DNA of 64,000 nucleotides from Oscillospiraceae bacterium (GTDB lineage Bacteria; Bacillota; Clostridia; Oscillospirales; Oscillospiraceae), in assembly GCA_017435615.1 (NCBI GenBank), contig JAFSET010000081.1, positions 1-64,000 on the forward strand, read 5' to 3'. Position numbers and translations under genes: made by a program. Shown here one piece after another: positions 16,299 through 25,068 of this stretch. The notes under the pieces are model-generated. The model was not told the DNA's origin. It made no database searches and saw nothing but the letters and a program-made list of their open reading frames with translations. The first letter of the stretch is position 1; each line of letters opens with the position of its first letter.

Positions 16299-16847
16299 TT
16301 ATTGAACCTCTACAACTCGAATATCTTCCATAGAAAGATCAGCTTGTGTCATCACGATATCCGCGATCACAGCCACATCCTGTTGCTGCAGTCCGCCTTC
16401 CGGAGACGCTACAGCAACGCTGATACCTTCCTCATTCATATAAGCAACACAGTCTTGATATCCTTTGGCAATGACAAGGCTTTCGATCTGCGCTTCACAC
16501 AGAGCAGTTTGAACGATGTCTTCAAGCTGCTCGTTGGATTGGACCTGAGATGGGTCCTCACCATATGCCATTGCCTCCTGCAGAAGGGTCACCGCACTGT
16601 CTCTTGCCTCCTGACGGGACAATCGGACTGCGGCAAAATAATCGGAAATGGTTTCAGGAGCGTCTGTTTCCAAGGCCGTTCCGTCTGCCATCACCAATGT
16701 ATCAGCAGACAAAATCTTTTCTTCATTCAGAGTTTGCGTCAGGTCAGCAACTGTCTGATCCTCTGTGTACAACCAGTTTACATAAATCCCTCCACATACC
16801 GCAACCAATACCGCCGCTGCAACCAGGTTTTTCTTCCAGATCTTCAT
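16299..16847 (-). CDS. spoIIIAH: Stage III sporulation protein AH
   Basis: The 182-residue protein has one N-terminal membrane anchor (about 8-26) and an extracellular domain resembling the EscJ/FliF ring-building fold. In sporulation it lies in the mother-cell membrane and binds forespore SpoIIQ across the intermembrane space to form the feeding channel. Helical Arg/Glu-rich sequence (LSRQEARDSAVTLLQEAMAYG) and ESLVIAKGYQDCVAYMNEEGISV match the family. The ATG at 16847 has GGAGG 7 bases upstream; the earlier ATG is too close to it. It is the last gene of the operon. Confidence 0.92.
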   Translation of the reverse strand: MKIWKKNLVAAAVLVAVCGGIYVNWLYTEDQTVADLTQTLNEEKILSADTLVMADGTALETDAPETISDYFAAVRLSRQEARDSAVTLLQEAMAYGEDPSQVQSNEQLEDIVQTALCEAQIESLVIAKGYQDCVAYMNEEGISVAVASPEGGLQQQDVAVIADIVMTQADLSMEDIRVVEVQ

Positions 16848-16860
16848 ATCCATTCCTCCA

Positions 16861-17364
16861 TCATTTCATTTTTAATACTGCAATTTTATCCGCACCCAAT
16901 CCGGTAAGCTTTGATACCGCCTCTGTGATGGCAAGCTTTACCCCGAGATCCTCTGCGCCCTGACATAGGATCAGTGCTCCGGAGTACGTGGCTGGGTTTA
17001 CCTGACGTATAAGTCCTGACTGCACTCTCTGTCCGTCTGTCACTGTCACTGTGTCGATTTTTGTTGTAGTGGAGTTTTCAGAAACAGACAGATCTTCATC
17101 AGTCTGATACACCGTTTCACTCCCTGACTTTTCGCAAAGCAGTACTTTTACATCGCCTGCCCCCTGGACCTGGGATAAAAGCTGCTCAAGCTGTTGTTGA
17201 ACACAAACCGGTTGATTGGTTTCTTCCTCCTTTTGTATCTGGGTTTTCTGCTCCTTTTTGCCTGGCAGCAGCATCAGCGCAAGGCCAAGAAACAAAACCA
17301 GGACGGCGTATTTATATTTTTTTATGTAAGTTGTTACTGTGCCGGAAAGCTTTTTCAGATCCAT
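16861..17364 (-). CDS. spoIIIAG: Stage III sporulation protein AG
   Basis: The 167-residue protein has a short cytoplasmic N-terminus, one membrane helix (about 18-35), then an extracellular ring-forming domain, with QVQGAGDVKVLLCEKSGSETVYQ and PATYSGALILCQGAEDLGVKLAITEAVSKLTGLGADKIAVLKM. SpoIIIAG makes the large ring of the mother cell-forespore channel. It overlaps spoIIIAF by 10 bases and precedes spoIIIAH by 13. Size and order match other clostridia. Confidence 0.92.
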   Translation of the reverse strand: MDLKKLSGTVTTYIKKYKYAVLVLFLGLALMLLPGKKEQKTQIQKEEETNQPVCVQQQLEQLLSQVQGAGDVKVLLCEKSGSETVYQTDEDLSVSENSTTTKIDTVTVTDGQRVQSGLIRQVNPATYSGALILCQGAEDLGVKLAITEAVSKLTGLGADKIAVLKMK

Positions 17365-17828
17365 TGCTGATTCTCCTGAGATATTCCGAGATTTTCGGCG
17401 ATAAATTGGGTAAGCTGAGCTTTTTTATAGGGTGCGGCTTTTCCCTGAAGCATAACCCCCGTTATGGACGGCGGTGATGTATCGTCAAGCAAAATTTCCG
17501 CTTTCAGGGTCAGCCCCAGTCTTTCTGCTTCCTCCAAAATATATGCCTGAGCCTGCTGCTTTATGATATCAGCCATTGCCGCATCCGCCATTTGCTTGCC
17601 GGCGCAGGCGTTCTGTGAAGCAGATGCCGAATATTCATCAAAAAATTGTTCAAAATCATCCAATTCGATTTGAAGCACAGCCGAAAGCAAGGTAACTGTT
17701 AAAAAGACACCTGAAACTGCCTTAATAATTTTGCCTGCCGGTCCCTTATCACCAACCACCAGCTTTACCACAGCACAAAGAATGGCTGCCGCAGTAATAC
17801 TTAATAAATATGCCGTGATTCCTTCCAC
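17355..17828 (-). CDS. spoIIIAF: Stage III sporulation protein AF
   Basis: The 157-residue protein has two N-terminal membrane helices and an extracellular domain, including LTLKAEILLDDTSPPSITGVML near 115-135. It belongs to the channel built by SpoIIIAA-AH. I set the start at GTG 17828, whose first base is the last base of the spoIIIAE stop; GGGG lies 8 bases upstream. Longer versions in the same frame run deep into spoIIIAE and have no ribosome site. Confidence 0.88.
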   Translation of the reverse strand: MEGITAYLLSITAAAILCAVVKLVVGDKGPAGKIIKAVSGVFLTVTLLSAVLQIELDDFEQFFDEYSASASQNACAGKQMADAAMADIIKQQAQAYILEEAERLGLTLKAEILLDDTSPPSITGVMLQGKAAPYKKAQLTQFIAENLGISQENQQWI

Positions 17829-18868
17829 TATGACATCCCCTTCAAAAAACAAACAACGCCAATCAAAAGAAGCAGACAAACCGTACCAGTCATAGCAAGT
17901 ACCATACTCATCACGCCGGAAAAATCCTCCAAAAGCTTATTTTCCTGTTTTGATCCAAAAACGGTGCACACAGCCGCTGTAACCTTTAGCAGTAAATACT
18001 GCACACCGATTTTTAAAAAAGGACCGACAAACAGTGCAATCGTGGCAAAAATGCCATATATTCCTGCGGCGTTTTTCATCATCCCGGCACTAAGCAAAAT
18101 GGTCTCAGATGCTTCTGAAATAATACTGCCCACCACAGGCACCATAGCCGAGATCGTCAGCTTGGCTGCCTTTACAGCCGAAGCGTCCGCTGCGCCACTG
18201 ATCACGCCTGTGATACCGATATATCCTGTAAATACATACAATATAATCTTTAATCCCCAGCAAATAAGCCATTTGATAAAACCGGAAAGATTTGTGATCA
18301 GAGGCTGGTCGGTTACGGCGTTGACAATGATCAGGCAAATATAAATGTACAGCAAGGGCAGGATCAGGCGGCTTATCATGGTTGACAGCACCGTGCTGAA
18401 AAAAGCTGTACCGGCATACAGTGTTACGGACGCAGATGCTCCGCCCTGGGCTGCAAGTGCCCCTGTAAGCACCGGAAGTAAAAGCTTTGCGTATTCCGTC
18501 ATCTCCACAACTGTATCCGCACCTAAGCGGATCAGTGTCCCGGCAGGCTCGATCAAAATGACACCGATCAGCACAGTAGAAACAAGGTGCAGCACCGGGG
18601 TTGATGTACCCGGAAACACATCCACAACTGTAACCAGTAAGATGACTGCAACTATTCGCACACACGCGCCTGCCGACTCTGCAATCTCCGGAAGCAGCCT
18701 GTCAACGGCAGAGCCGATCACAAACCACAAGCCCTCTGCAAAGGACTGGTTTTCTTCCGGCATATACACTTCGCCATCCTCCGGAACAGGCGGTGCGGTA
18801 AACTCCATTGCATTAACCGGTATGGCAATGACAACTAAGAGCAGAATACTAAGCAACACTCTTCTCAT
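17828..18868 (-). CDS. spoIIIAE: Stage III sporulation protein AE
   Basis: The 346-residue protein has a signal peptide (MRRVLLSILLLVVIAIPVNA), an extracellular stretch, then about six or seven membrane helices, as in other SpoIIIAE proteins, the major polytopic component of the sporulation channel. Characteristic pieces include YAKLLLPVLTGALAAQGG and MVPVVGSIISEASETILLSAGMMKNAAGIYG. The start at 18868 overlaps the spoIIIAD stop as ATGA; the frame is open farther upstream but only within spoIIIAD. Confidence 0.92.
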   Translation of the reverse strand: MRRVLLSILLLVVIAIPVNAMEFTAPPVPEDGEVYMPEENQSFAEGLWFVIGSAVDRLLPEIAESAGACVRIVAVILLVTVVDVFPGTSTPVLHLVSTVLIGVILIEPAGTLIRLGADTVVEMTEYAKLLLPVLTGALAAQGGASASVTLYAGTAFFSTVLSTMISRLILPLLYIYICLIIVNAVTDQPLITNLSGFIKWLICWGLKIILYVFTGYIGITGVISGAADASAVKAAKLTISAMVPVVGSIISEASETILLSAGMMKNAAGIYGIFATIALFVGPFLKIGVQYLLLKVTAAVCTVFGSKQENKLLEDFSGVMSMVLAMTGTVCLLLLIGVVCFLKGMS

Positions 18869-19260
18869 ACCAGCTCCAGCACCTCTTTTACCAGCTCCAA
18901 AAGCTTTGAAAAAAGTGGAATACAAAGGCACAAAATCACAACAGCCGCTAAAACCTGTATCGATTTCCCCAATGCGGCATTTCCCGAATCGTTGCAGATC
19001 AAACAGGTGATTTCACACAAAAGACCGATTCCCATGGTTTTAAACAGGATCTCAATAAAGTCCTGATTTAATTGGCCCATATCCATCAGCGTTATGATAA
19101 AATCCAACAGTTTTTGAATATAAATCCCGGCCACGGACATGACCATCCCACACACGCAAAGGATCAACAAAACCGAAAAATCCTTTCCCTGTTTTGCAAG
19201 GATCATGCTGACGATCACAGTGATCAAAACACCGGCTGAAGCTTTCATAAATAAATCCAT
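18865..19260 (-). CDS. spoIIIAD: Stage III sporulation protein AD
   Basis: The 131-residue membrane protein has four hydrophobic helices and matches SpoIIIAD, with SMILAKQGKDFSVLLILCVCGMV and LLCEITCLICNDSGNAALGKSIQVLAAVVILCL. The latter is the family's most conserved part. The start overlaps the spoIIIAC stop (TGATG). A second in-frame ATG four codons later could also be used, as its product would resemble the usual N-terminus. Confidence 0.92.
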   Translation of the reverse strand: MDLFMKASAGVLITVIVSMILAKQGKDFSVLLILCVCGMVMSVAGIYIQKLLDFIITLMDMGQLNQDFIEILFKTMGIGLLCEITCLICNDSGNAALGKSIQVLAAVVILCLCIPLFSKLLELVKEVLELV

Positions 19261-19454
19261 CAGAAATGAAACAAGCCTTTCACCAACTCGAACAGTTCCG
19301 AGATTTTGGACGCGACCATCATAAGCACCACTACCAGACCAGTCAGCGTGGTCATAGTTGCCTGTTCCTCCCTCCCGGATTTCGATAGCACCTGATTTAA
19401 GATAGAAACAATAATACCAATCGCAGCAACTTTAAAAATAAGATCAATTTCCAT
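19260..19454 (-). CDS. spoIIIAC: Stage III sporulation protein AC
   Basis: This 64-residue protein has two membrane helices joined by a polar loop (SKSGREEQATMTTL), the normal SpoIIIAC form. Together with SpoIIIAD it forms part of the membrane base of the channel. It starts 3 bases after spoIIIAB; the ribosome site is weak, suggesting translational coupling. Confidence 0.92.
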   Translation of the reverse strand: MEIDLIFKVAAIGIIVSILNQVLSKSGREEQATMTTLTGLVVVLMMVASKISELFELVKGLFHF

Positions 19455-19457
19455 ACA

Positions 19458-19970
19458 TCACATCAATAAAATAACCAGTGCAGCACCTGCACATAATCCC
19501 AGAGTTTGATAACTGCGCAGTCGTACATCCGCATTATTCATCAATTTATTCAGTCGAAGTCTGCACTCCTGCCGCACACTCTCCAAACCACGAAGCTGTC
19601 CGTTCAGATCAAACCGACCCAAATTGCTGCCAAGCAACTCAAGCATTTGATATGTTTGCAGCGGCAGATCCTTTGACTTTGCTAAAACCGATCCCATACA
19701 CCGCTTGACATCCGGAGAGATTTGATCCTCCAACTCCTGGGAAAGCAACGCAAACACCTGTCTTAGCGCGCCGTCACATTCTGAAGCTGTCTGTCTGCAA
19801 AGATCCGGCAAGGCAGACATTCTGAATTGCAGTTCACATTCCATATAATCCAGTGCCGCTATCAGCTTTTTCAGCATAACCGTCTCTTTTCTATGAGCAC
19901 TGGCAATCATCAGGCCAAATCCACCGCATCCGGCAACGATTAAAATGGCACCGATCCATTTGATCATCAT
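19458..19970 (-). CDS. spoIIIAB: Stage III sporulation protein AB
   Basis: The 170-residue protein has an N-terminal membrane helix, a helical cytoplasmic domain resembling GspF-type coiled bundles (LKKLIAALDYMECELQFRMSALPDLC) and a C-terminal membrane helix. SpoIIIAB works with the ATPase SpoIIIAA in the channel. ATG at 19970 overlaps the spoIIIAA stop (ATGA). Confidence 0.92.
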   Translation of the reverse strand: MMIKWIGAILIVAGCGGFGLMIASAHRKETVMLKKLIAALDYMECELQFRMSALPDLCRQTASECDGALRQVFALLSQELEDQISPDVKRCMGSVLAKSKDLPLQTYQMLELLGSNLGRFDLNGQLRGLESVRQECRLRLNKLMNNADVRLRSYQTLGLCAGAALVILLM

Positions 19971-20815
19971 AAGCAAAATCCTTCCTTTTGCCAGGTTTTA
20001 TCCGTGCGCATAGTGATCAGCGTGTCAAATATCCCCTGACTGACCAACGGTTCATAGGTTTTTCGAGCATACAACTCTTCTTTGGAGCCGGCGTGGGCCG
20101 TTGCAATTAACTGAACACCACACCACGCAGCTTCCAATAATGCGGCACAGTCCTCTGCTGCCGTGATCTCGTCCAATGCGATCACGCTGGGAGACATGGT
20201 CTGCAAAGCACAGCAGATCATTGTCTGCTTCCTGCCCCCAGAAAGCACGTCAGTCTGCTTTCCACGTTCAAAAAAGAATTTACCTGCGCTGCACGGAAAA
20301 AGTTCTCTGCGTTCATCCAAAACCGTTACAGCGCCTTTTCCGTGATTGGAGATCTGACGTATCAAGTCGCGCAAAAATGTAGTTTTACCGCTGCCTGGAG
20401 GACCGATGATCAATACCGATCCCTGCTCTTTCCATGTATCTGCTGATATTCCATAAAAATCTCTTGCCACACGCATGCACAGTGATGTAACCGGTGCAAT
20501 GTTTTTCAGTGTCTGTCCATCAAAGGAACACTCTCCACACAGCCCTATTCGATGACCTCCTGGAGCGGTAATATAACCGTGCTGAATACTTCCTGCTGTC
20601 CAGGGAGAGTATTTTGTCGCGGCGTTGATACAAAAACGCAGATCTTCTCCCCTGACCGGCTTGTTCAGCCAAATGGACTGGTTTTTCAATATAAGCTGAG
20701 GTGGCTCGTCCATTCGTAAATGAAGCTCCTGTAGCTGCTGTGCGCCATGCTCGTCCACCGGTTGTCGCATCCATCCGGGCAACAGGTTGATAAATTCCTG
20801 CCATTGACATCTCAT
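19967..20815 (-). CDS. spoIIIAA: Stage III sporulation protein AA (secretion-type ATPase)
   Basis: The 282-residue cytoplasmic ATPase powers or assembles the SpoIIIA-SpoIIQ channel. It has Walker A IIGPPGSGKTTFLRDL near 137-152, VTVLDERREL, and Walker B SPSVIALDEI, with GYITAPGGHRIGLCGEC before them. ATG 20815 is chosen because AGGAG lies 8 bases upstream; two earlier in-frame starts overlap that site. It is the first gene of the operon. I see no clear sigma-A promoter upstream; the operon is sigma-E controlled in related bacteria, and CATAGGCT on the minus strand upstream weakly resembles a sigma-E -10. Confidence 0.93.
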   Translation of the reverse strand: MRCQWQEFINLLPGWMRQPVDEHGAQQLQELHLRMDEPPQLILKNQSIWLNKPVRGEDLRFCINAATKYSPWTAGSIQHGYITAPGGHRIGLCGECSFDGQTLKNIAPVTSLCMRVARDFYGISADTWKEQGSVLIIGPPGSGKTTFLRDLIRQISNHGKGAVTVLDERRELFPCSAGKFFFERGKQTDVLSGGRKQTMICCALQTMSPSVIALDEITAAEDCAALLEAAWCGVQLIATAHAGSKEELYARKTYEPLVSQGIFDTLITMRTDKTWQKEGFCL

Positions 20816-20866
20816 TTGCATCACTCCTACTTGAGCCTATGCCTGTCCCTTGACAGTATGCAAAAA

Positions 20867-20896
20867 AATAGCTGACAGCTTTCGCCGTCAGCTATT
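20867..20896 (-). terminator. Terminator of the ECF S-component gene
   Basis: AATAGCTGAC (20867-20876) pairs with GTCAGCTATT (20887-20896); on the minus strand the stem runs into TTTTTTT. It lies 9 bases after the stop of the gene at 20906. Confidence 0.85.
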
Positions 20897-20905
20897 GAAC
20901 TATTT

Positions 20906-21472
20906 TTATTTCTGTCCGATTTTTATCAACCGAACGATTACAGGAGCCAAAATAATATTCGTAACAAGCTCAACAATGAAATTGGCACCTGCAAGCCCCA
21001 GGAACATATAAGTAGTGGCGTCTGCATAACCGTACTCAACGGCCCAGGCTTCAATTGCCGGCATGAAGAACAACCAGCAGCCAAGCAAAAAAACACCGGT
21101 GTTCACGATAGGACAGGTAATGGCAGCGGCAACCACCGCTACATATCGGTTGCATTTTTGCAGCAGCTTATACACAAGTCCTGCAAAAAGGCCGCACAGG
21201 ATACCCTTCATCAATACCACACCAACGGTGGCCAGGGCATCAATGGCTAAAAACGGAGCCGCATCACCGGACAACAGTACCGTCAGACCAAAGGCCAGTC
21301 CAAGAAATGCACCGGCTTTCCAGCTATAAACCGCAGAGCCCACCACGATAGGGACGAGCACAAGGGTTATGGAAAAAATTCCTATGTGGATACCTCCACC
21401 TAATAGCTGTAAGACCACGACGATTGCTGTAAACAATCCAATTCCAACCATTGTTTTTGTTTTGCTGTTCAT
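20906..21472 (-). CDS. ECF transporter S component
   Basis: The 188-residue membrane protein has about six hydrophobic helices and the S-component start KTMVGIGLFTAIVVVLQLLG, a Gly-rich second helix (SWKAGAFLGLAFGLTVLLSGD) and a conserved LVTNIILAPVIVRLIK end. S components bind a vitamin or cofactor precursor and work with the shared EcfA/A'/T energy module, which is not in this window. The ligand is not evident. The start has AAGGAGG 8 bases upstream. It lies 88 bases after ftsK. That gap has no convincing riboswitch. Confidence 0.83.
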   Translation of the reverse strand: MNSKTKTMVGIGLFTAIVVVLQLLGGGIHIGIFSITLVLVPIVVGSAVYSWKAGAFLGLAFGLTVLLSGDAAPFLAIDALATVGVVLMKGILCGLFAGLVYKLLQKCNRYVAVVAAAITCPIVNTGVFLLGCWLFFMPAIEAWAVEYGYADATTYMFLGLAGANFIVELVTNIILAPVIVRLIKIGQK

Positions 21473-21560
21473 ATGAAATTCCTCCTTGCTGTCGCTCCGG
21501 CTTTCCGGATGCGATGCGTATTTACCTGTAAACAGGCCTTATTTAACAGGAAATATCCTG

Positions 21561-24158
21561 CTAAAAGGTTTCTTCTTCGTCCTGCTCCTCCATCAGATCG
21601 TCAAATTCCATTTGGGCAGGCTTTCCTGATTTCATTTGCTCCCATTGTTCCTTTGTGATCAAAATGGCTCTGGGTTTACTACCCTGGAAGGGGCCAACGA
21701 TCCCCTTTTCTTCCATTTCATCAACAATACGGGCAGCGCGGGCATATCCCAGCTTCAACCTTCGCTGAAGCATAGAAACAGAGGCCTGATTGGTTTCCAA
21801 AATCACATCAACCGCTGCAGGAAGCATTTCATCGCCGTCAAGCTCCTCAGAGTTAGGCTCCGGATCAGTCACAGCCTGTGCAGAATTCTTACTGCCGGTC
21901 TGTGCTGCCTTTCGCTCGATCTCTTCAAGAACATCCTGATCATAATCAGTGGAATAGTTGGATTTTACATAATTTGCGACAGCTTCCACTTCAGGGTCAC
22001 TGACAAAGCAGCCTTGCACACGCTTGGGTTTGCCAATGCCAATGGGGGCATACAGCATATCACCGCGGCCTACCAGCTTTTCTGCGCCCTGTGTATCCAA
22101 AATTATTCTTGACTCCATTGCGGAGGCAACCGCAAAGGCAATTCGTGAAGGAATATTTGCTTTCATAAGGCCGGTAATTACGTCGGCGGAAGGACGCTGA
22201 GTCGCAATGATCAGGTGAATACCGGCTGCACGGCCCATCTGAGCAATCCGGCAAATGGACTCTTCCACTTCTTTCGCGGCTACCAGCATAAGGTCTGCCA
22301 GCTCATCAATGATCACCACCACCTGCGGCAGCTTTTGTCCGTCCATTTCCTGACTGGTGATCATACCGTTATAGGACTCTAAATCACGGACACCGGCGTC
22401 AGACATGGCTTTGTACCGGCGCATCATCTCCGTAACAGCCCATTGCAGAGAGCCTGCTGCCTTCTTGGGGTCAGTGACAACTGGAATGAGCAGGTGCGGA
22501 ATAGAATTATAGATGCCCAATTCCACCATTTTAGGGTCAACCATGATCAGCTTGACATCCTCAGGACTTGCCTTATAAAGCAAAGAAATAATGATGGAAT
22601 TCATGCAGACGGACTTACCGGAGCCTGTGGTACCGGCAATCAGCATATGGGGCAGCCGGGCAATATTGCCTACAATACAGTTGCCACCGATATCCTTGCC
22701 TACAGCAAAAGAGGACAAGGACTTGGCTTTCTTGAATTCCTGAGAGTCAATAACCTCCCGGAGGGATACTGTTGTCACTGCCCGGTTGGGAACTTCAATG
22801 CCCACAACTGAGATCTTTCCGGGGACAGCCGCAATCCGCACGCCGGATGCACCAAGGCTCAAAGCAATGTCATCAGCGGCAGTGGTCAGCTTATTCAGAC
22901 GGACACCCTTCTCCAGCTCAACCTCGTACCGGGTCACACTGGGACCTCTGGTCACATTAATAATATGCGCCTCGATCTTAAAGCTTGCAAGTGTCTCATT
23001 CAAACGCTGGGAATTCTCACGCATCTCGGAAGTGGCATCACCGCTGCTTTGGCCCGGAAGCTTTAACAGGTCGATAGGCGGAAAAGAATATGCAGGACGC
23101 TCTTCTTTTTGCGCTTTTTCGATCTCCAACGCAACCTCCGCGGCAGATTCGGCCGCTTGCTTTGCAGAGACCTTTTCAATTTTCGTAGCTTCAGCAGCCT
23201 TCTTCAATTCCTCAGGCTGATATTTCAGCTCCGGCATCTCTTGCGGGAAGTTTTCTTCCAGCTTCTTCCCCGGGTCTACCAGGGGCTCCTGATCATCCGT
23301 AGCAGAAACAGGGACAGCAGCCACGGCCACCGGTGTTTCCACATCGGAATCGATCTGCTTCATAATTTCCTCGGCTTTGGATTGCTCCTTCTGCTTTTTG
23401 GCAGGCTCAATAGGTTGCGTGGCTTCGGCTTCCTGCTCCAAAGCCCGGGCACGACGCTGCTGCTTGTGAGCAATGTGTTTATTTGCAATATGGTTAACCA
23501 CAACAGACGCAGGCTCCGGACGAACCTCCGGTTCTGTTTCACTGTTATCCCGGGGACGATTTTGAATGGCACGAACAATACTGGAAAGTGTGATCTGCAT
23601 GCCACCCAAGAGGGTGAAGATAATGGAAACACTCAGCAAAATATAACTGATGACTGTTCCACACAGCCACTGCAGCAGCATAGCAATTCCACCACACAGC
23701 ACACCTCCGGTAGAGCCACCGATGCCGCCCAGCCACAGTTCCGTTACAACAGAAACATCATTGGGAAGCCCCTTAGGTGAGAGCACAAGGTGTGCAACGC
23801 AACCACACAAAACCGCAAACGCAGCAAGGCAGGCCGTGCGCATTTTTACCGGCCGGCCACCGCTGAAGGCATGGATAATAAATAGATATAACAGTGTAGG
23901 GATGGAGATTGCAAAGCCGATTTGTCCGAAAATGCCGTACATCAAATTAGCAATCAAGCCGGTCAACCATCCATCCGGTATAAAAAAGATAACCAAAAAC
24001 AGAATGAAACAGCTCAAAAAAGCAGCAGAGGTGATCAGCCGAACAGGAATGGTACGCTCCTTTTGAACATTCTTTGCAGTGGATTTGTTCTTCTTTTTCG
24101 CTTTGGAACGGGCTGCTGTAACTGCTTTTTCCGCCCGTGATTTTTTTGTTTGTGCCAT
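21561..24158 (-). CDS. DNA translocase FtsK/SpoIIIE
   Basis: The 865-residue DNA pump has an N-terminal basic tail, four to five membrane helices (about 42-195), a charged linker (about 220-370) and the motor: alpha region with GPSVTRYEVELEKGVRLNKL, Walker A GTTGSGKSVCMNSII near 507, Walker B VVIIDELADLM near 610, and STQRPSADVITG-type sensor. The C-terminal winged-helix gamma domain (VSMLQRRLKLGYARAARIVDEMEEKGIVGP) reads directional DNA motifs. It segregates chromosomes at division and into the forespore. The neighbouring TepA gene matches the Bacillus ymfB-spoIIIE order, supporting SpoIIIE equivalence. Confidence 0.93.
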   Translation of the reverse strand: MAQTKKSRAEKAVTAARSKAKKKNKSTAKNVQKERTIPVRLITSAAFLSCFILFLVIFFIPDGWLTGLIANLMYGIFGQIGFAISIPTLLYLFIIHAFSGGRPVKMRTACLAAFAVLCGCVAHLVLSPKGLPNDVSVVTELWLGGIGGSTGGVLCGGIAMLLQWLCGTVISYILLSVSIIFTLLGGMQITLSSIVRAIQNRPRDNSETEPEVRPEPASVVVNHIANKHIAHKQQRRARALEQEAEATQPIEPAKKQKEQSKAEEIMKQIDSDVETPVAVAAVPVSATDDQEPLVDPGKKLEENFPQEMPELKYQPEELKKAAEATKIEKVSAKQAAESAAEVALEIEKAQKEERPAYSFPPIDLLKLPGQSSGDATSEMRENSQRLNETLASFKIEAHIINVTRGPSVTRYEVELEKGVRLNKLTTAADDIALSLGASGVRIAAVPGKISVVGIEVPNRAVTTVSLREVIDSQEFKKAKSLSSFAVGKDIGGNCIVGNIARLPHMLIAGTTGSGKSVCMNSIIISLLYKASPEDVKLIMVDPKMVELGIYNSIPHLLIPVVTDPKKAAGSLQWAVTEMMRRYKAMSDAGVRDLESYNGMITSQEMDGQKLPQVVVIIDELADLMLVAAKEVEESICRIAQMGRAAGIHLIIATQRPSADVITGLMKANIPSRIAFAVASAMESRIILDTQGAEKLVGRGDMLYAPIGIGKPKRVQGCFVSDPEVEAVANYVKSNYSTDYDQDVLEEIERKAAQTGSKNSAQAVTDPEPNSEELDGDEMLPAAVDVILETNQASVSMLQRRLKLGYARAARIVDEMEEKGIVGPFQGSKPRAILITKEQWEQMKSGKPAQMEFDDLMEEQDEEETF

Positions 24159-24168
24159 ATAAACTCCT

Positions 24169-24996
24169 TTAAGCTGTTAAGTATAGAATCAGCGACAGCA
24201 GAGCTGCACCCCAACAGTAGTATCCAAAAGCAGATACGCCGGAACGAGCTGTCATAAATCGCATTAGAAAAATACCGCAGCAAGCTGCTCCAAAGGCAGC
24301 AATTGCGGATAAAATACAGCCGAAAACGGATGAAAATGTAACAATACCAAAACCGGATGTAACGATACCGATCAGATCAAATATGATTATTACGAACAAA
24401 GCGGGAATACTCAAAATTAAGATCCAATTCAGAGATTTCTCCTTATCACCGCCTCTGGCGATCGCACAGGAATAGCCAACGCCCACTCTGGAAATGCCTG
24501 GAAAAATACTGCCTAAGCCGCCCAAGCTGATCAAAAAACTGTCCAGCGCACTCATTTGACTGGCATCCTTATTGCTTTGTGGCAAATGCTCAGGGATATA
24601 GATCAAAATGCCGTTTATAACAAAGAACAGAGCAACAAGTGCCAAATTATTTTGCATCCAACCGGTAAATGCAGAAAGCAACATACCAATCACCATGGGT
24701 AGCGTAGCAGATTTGATCAAATGCAGGTCATAAGCTGTCCGTCTGTCAGAATGATGGCTTTTTTTACGTGATCTGCGGGAGCCGGACCGACTGTCCCTAC
24801 GTAATCTTTGAATATATGTACCGCAGCAGGTTACCACCGCCAGCAGCATACCACCGTGTATTAACAGATTTCTCAAATGCTCTGAATCAGCGCCAAATAA
24901 TGTGTTCAGCAGTGTCTGATGAGCTTGGGAGGAGATCGGAAGAAATTCTGTTAGACCGCTGATCAGGCCATAAAACAGGCTTTGCAGGATACTCAT
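24169..24996 (-). CDS. Divergent undecaprenyl-diphosphatase (UppP/BacA family)
   Basis: The 275-residue polytopic membrane protein resembles UppP, which dephosphorylates undecaprenyl diphosphate to recycle the lipid carrier of wall synthesis. GLTEFLPISSQAHQTLL (14-30) matches the first active-site region and FPGISRVGVGYSCAI the second. It departs from canonical UppP: the first Glu of the EGLTEFLP motif is Ser13, and PGTSRSG has become PGISRVG. Activity or substrate may therefore differ. The Arg/Lys/Ser-rich loop near 75-92 is an unusual insertion. The ATG at 24996 has AGGAG upstream. It lies 10 bases before ftsK and is probably co-transcribed. Confidence 0.8.
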   Translation of the reverse strand: MSILQSLFYGLISGLTEFLPISSQAHQTLLNTLFGADSEHLRNLLIHGGMLLAVVTCCGTYIQRLRRDSRSGSRRSRKKSHHSDRRTAYDLHLIKSATLPMVIGMLLSAFTGWMQNNLALVALFFVINGILIYIPEHLPQSNKDASQMSALDSFLISLGGLGSIFPGISRVGVGYSCAIARGGDKEKSLNWILILSIPALFVIIIFDLIGIVTSGFGIVTFSSVFGCILSAIAAFGAACCGIFLMRFMTARSGVSAFGYYCWGAALLSLILYLTA

Positions 24997-25068
24997 ATAT
25001 TCCGATCTCCTTTCTGTTGGCATAGTTTCTGTTATTCTACCATATCCGTCTTTAAATTTCCAGTGTTT

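Noticed and set aside
21473..21560. Vitamin riboswitch ahead of the ECF S component
   Set aside because: The 88-base gap has small inverted repeats but no conserved core of a known riboswitch.
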